A stretch of DNA of 23,469 nt. Origin: HXMU1420-2 sp040830545 (GTDB taxonomy: Bacteria; Pseudomonadota; Alphaproteobacteria; Rhodobacterales; Rhodobacteraceae). The stretch is taken from NCBI GenBank assembly GCA_040830545.1, contig JBFOMB010000071.1, positions 1 through 23,469 on the forward strand, read 5' to 3'. Both the position numbers and the translations under genes were made by a program. Shown piece by piece: positions 21,836-23,469 of the stretch. How positions within the stretch are numbered: position 1 is the first letter of the stretch; each line of letters begins with the position of its first letter. The notes under the pieces are model-generated. The model saw nothing but the letters and a program-made list of their open reading frames with translations. It was not told the DNA's origin and did no database searches.

Positions 21836-23469
21836 TCAGTCCAGAACGCGCGAAACCTCTTCGCGTTCAAAGATTTCGATTACGTCCTTCGGGCGAATGT
21901 CGTCGTAGTTTTCGAACGCCATACCGCATTCCTGACCGGACTGAACCTCGGCCACTTCGTCCTTGAAGCGTTTGAGTGTCTTCAGTGTACCCTCGTGGAT
22001 CACCACGTTGTCGCGCAGCAGACGCACACCAGCAGACCGGCGCGCAACCCCTTCGGTGACCAGACAACCGGCCACCTTGCCGACGCCCGACACCTTGAAG
22101 ACCTCTTTGATCTCGGCATAGCCGATGAAGGTTTCGCGGATTTCCGCAGACAGCAGCCCGCTCGCTGCCGCCTTTACGTCGTCCACAAGGTCGTAGATCA
22201 CCGAATAATACCGGATCTCCACACCCTTCTGGTTCGCTGTGTTCCGGGCCGAGGCATTTGCGCGCACGTTGAAGCCGAAAATCGGCGCCTGGCTGGCTTC
22301 GGCCAGACCCACGTCGGTTTCGGTGATCGCGCCAACACCTGAATGCAGCACGCGCACGCGGACCTCATCGTTGCCGATCTTCTCCATCGCCTGAACGATG
22401 GCTTCGGCAGAGCCTTGCACATCTGCTTTGACCAGAATGGGCAGCTCGGCGACGTTTTCGTCCTCTTTGGCCTTGGCCATGAGCTGTTCCAGCGTGGTCG
22501 CAGCACCGGCCGCCGCACGCTTTTCTTTCGCGGCATTGGCACGGTATTCCGCAATCTCGCGCGCCTGTGCTTCGGTCTCGACGACGTTCAGAACGTCACC
22601 GGCTTCGGGTGTGCCGTTCAGGCCTAGAACCTCGACCGGAACCGACGGGCCAGCAATTTTCACACGCTTGCCCTGGTCGTTTTCCATCGCGCGGACCTTG
22701 CCCCACTGTTCCCCGACGACAAAGATATCGCCCTGGTTCAGTGTGCCGTGCTGCACCAGAACGGTGGCCACGGGGCCGCGGCCAACGTCCAGCTTGGCCT
22801 CGATCACGGCACCTTGTGCGGCGCGGCTCGGGTTGGCCTTGAGTTCCAGAATTTCCGCCTGCAGCGCAATTGCTTCCAGCAGTTCGTCCAGGCCCTGGCC
22901 CGAGATGGCCGAAACCTCGACATCCTGAACCTCACCAGACATCGCTTCCACGATCACTTCGTGTTGCAGCAGGTCCGTGCGGACTTTCTGTGGATTGGCT
23001 TCGGGCTTGTCACACTTGTTGATCGCAACGATCATCGGAACTTCAGCCGCTTTGGCGTGGTTAATCGCCTCGATCGTCTGCGGCATCACTGCGTCGTCCG
23101 CCGCGACAACCAGCACAACAATGTCCGTCACCTGTGCACCGCGAGACCGCATGGAGGTAAACGCCGCGTGGCCGGGTGTATCCAAGAAAGACAGCAGCGC
23201 GCCGCTTTCGGTTTTCACCTGATAGGCCCCGATGTGCTGGGTTATACCGCCCGCTTCACCTGCGACAACCTTGGCGTTGCGGATGGCGTCCAGCAGAGAG
23301 GTCTTGCCGTGGTCGACATGGCCCATGATGGTGATGACCGGCGGAACAGGCCACAGGTCCTCTTCCTTGTCCTCGACCGAATCAATCACCGCTTCGACGG
23401 CGGAGTCCGACCCGCGGACGACGCGGTGGACGAATTCCTCGATGATCAGTTCCGCTGTATCGGCGTCGA
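21836..23469 (-). CDS. infB: Translation initiation factor IF-2 (C-terminal part, 5' end outside the window)
   Basis: About 544 codons of IF-2 are visible; the N-terminal part lies beyond the right edge. IF-2 is the GTPase that brings initiator fMet-tRNA to the 30S subunit. Visible parts in order: the end of the IF2 N domain (AELIIEEFVHRVVRGSDS), the GTPase domain with ITIMGHVDHGKTSLLDAI (G1), GGITQHIGAYQV (G2), LDTPGHAAF (G3) and NKCDKP (G4), then domains II-IV to the C-terminal GMAFENYDDIRPKDVIEIFE. The reading frame continues through the GTG at 23389 with recognisable IF-2 sequence upstream, so that codon is internal Val, not a start. It ends 33 bases before the terminator. Confidence 0.97.
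   Translation of the reverse strand, partial: DADTAELIIEEFVHRVVRGSDSAVEAVIDSVEDKEEDLWPVPPVITIMGHVDHGKTSLLDAIRNAKVVAGEAGGITQHIGAYQVKTESGALLSFLDTPGHAAFTSMRSRGAQVTDIVVLVVAADDAVMPQTIEAINHAKAAEVPMIVAINKCDKPEANPQKVRTDLLQHEVIVEAMSGEVQDVEVSAISGQGLDELLEAIALQAEILELKANPSRAAQGAVIEAKLDVGRGPVATVLVQHGTLNQGDIFVVGEQWGKVRAMENDQGKRVKIAGPSVPVEVLGLNGTPEAGDVLNVVETEAQAREIAEYRANAAKEKRAAAGAATTLEQLMAKAKEDENVAELPILVKADVQGSAEAIVQAMEKIGNDEVRVRVLHSGVGAITETDVGLAEASQAPIFGFNVRANASARNTANQKGVEIRYYSVIYDLVDDVKAAASGLLSAEIRETFIGYAEIKEVFKVSGVGKVAGCLVTEGVARRSAGVRLLRDNVVIHEGTLKTLKRFKDEVAEVQSGQECGMAFENYDDIRPKDVIEIFEREEVSRVLD

Noticed and set aside
23387..23389. GTG at 23389 as the start of IF-2
   Set aside because: The frame upstream continues with typical IF-2 N-domain sequence to the window edge, so this is an internal Val codon.

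Overview
The window looks like chromosomal DNA of a marine-type alphaproteobacterium of the Roseobacter/Rhodobacteraceae group. The DNA is GC-rich by eye, and the gene order secA / parvulin isomerase / argJ / mutT, accD directly followed by folC, a DUF6478-like protein and an alphaproteobacterial dispersed palindrome all fit that group. The taxonomic call rests on protein recognition without tools. No tRNA, rRNA, CRISPR array, insertion sequence or phage gene was seen, and no gene-free stretch exceeds 300 bases; the longest gaps are about 120-180 bases and are described as promoters, operators or terminators.

Region 1 (1-705, minus): the N-terminal part of a CofG-type radical-SAM FO synthase (deazaflavin/F420 route), running off the left edge.

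Region 2 (826-6838): an aromatic-acid (homogentisate) catabolic locus. A MarR regulator (minus) is divergent from a plus-strand operon: MBL-fold protein with an incomplete metal site, FAD-dependent aromatic hydroxylase, DUF2783 small protein and homogentisate 1,2-dioxygenase (hmgA). A 51-bp inverted repeat covers both divergent promoters. A fumarylacetoacetate-hydrolase-family gene and a DUF3237 gene converge on hmgA from the other side and share a bidirectional terminator with it. No maleylacetoacetate isomerase is present in the window.

Region 3 (6903-10067, minus): CPBP-type membrane protease, then accD and folC overlapping by 4 nt. The DUF3237/FAH pair lies at the 3' end of this gene string.

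Region 4 (10185-16078): ilvD (plus), a dispersed palindrome, a two-gene unit of unknown function (DUF6478-like plus a 125-residue coiled-coil-tailed partner), and two minus-strand envelope proteins: a PstS-like/OmpA fusion and a membrane-anchored protein directly downstream of secA.

Region 5 (16079-21751): secA (minus), with a possible leader ORF carrying a loosely SecM-like stretch, diverges from a periplasmic parvulin isomerase, argJ and mutT (plus). A 44-codon gene with a TTG start follows. Region 6 (21836-23469, minus) is the C-terminal part of infB, separated from the 44-codon gene by a perfect bidirectional terminator.

Most of the window is ordinary housekeeping. The parts most worth attention are the MarR operator, the MBL protein with altered metal ligands, DUF2783 coupled to hmgA, the secA leader ORF, and the conserved but functionally blank envelope and small proteins.
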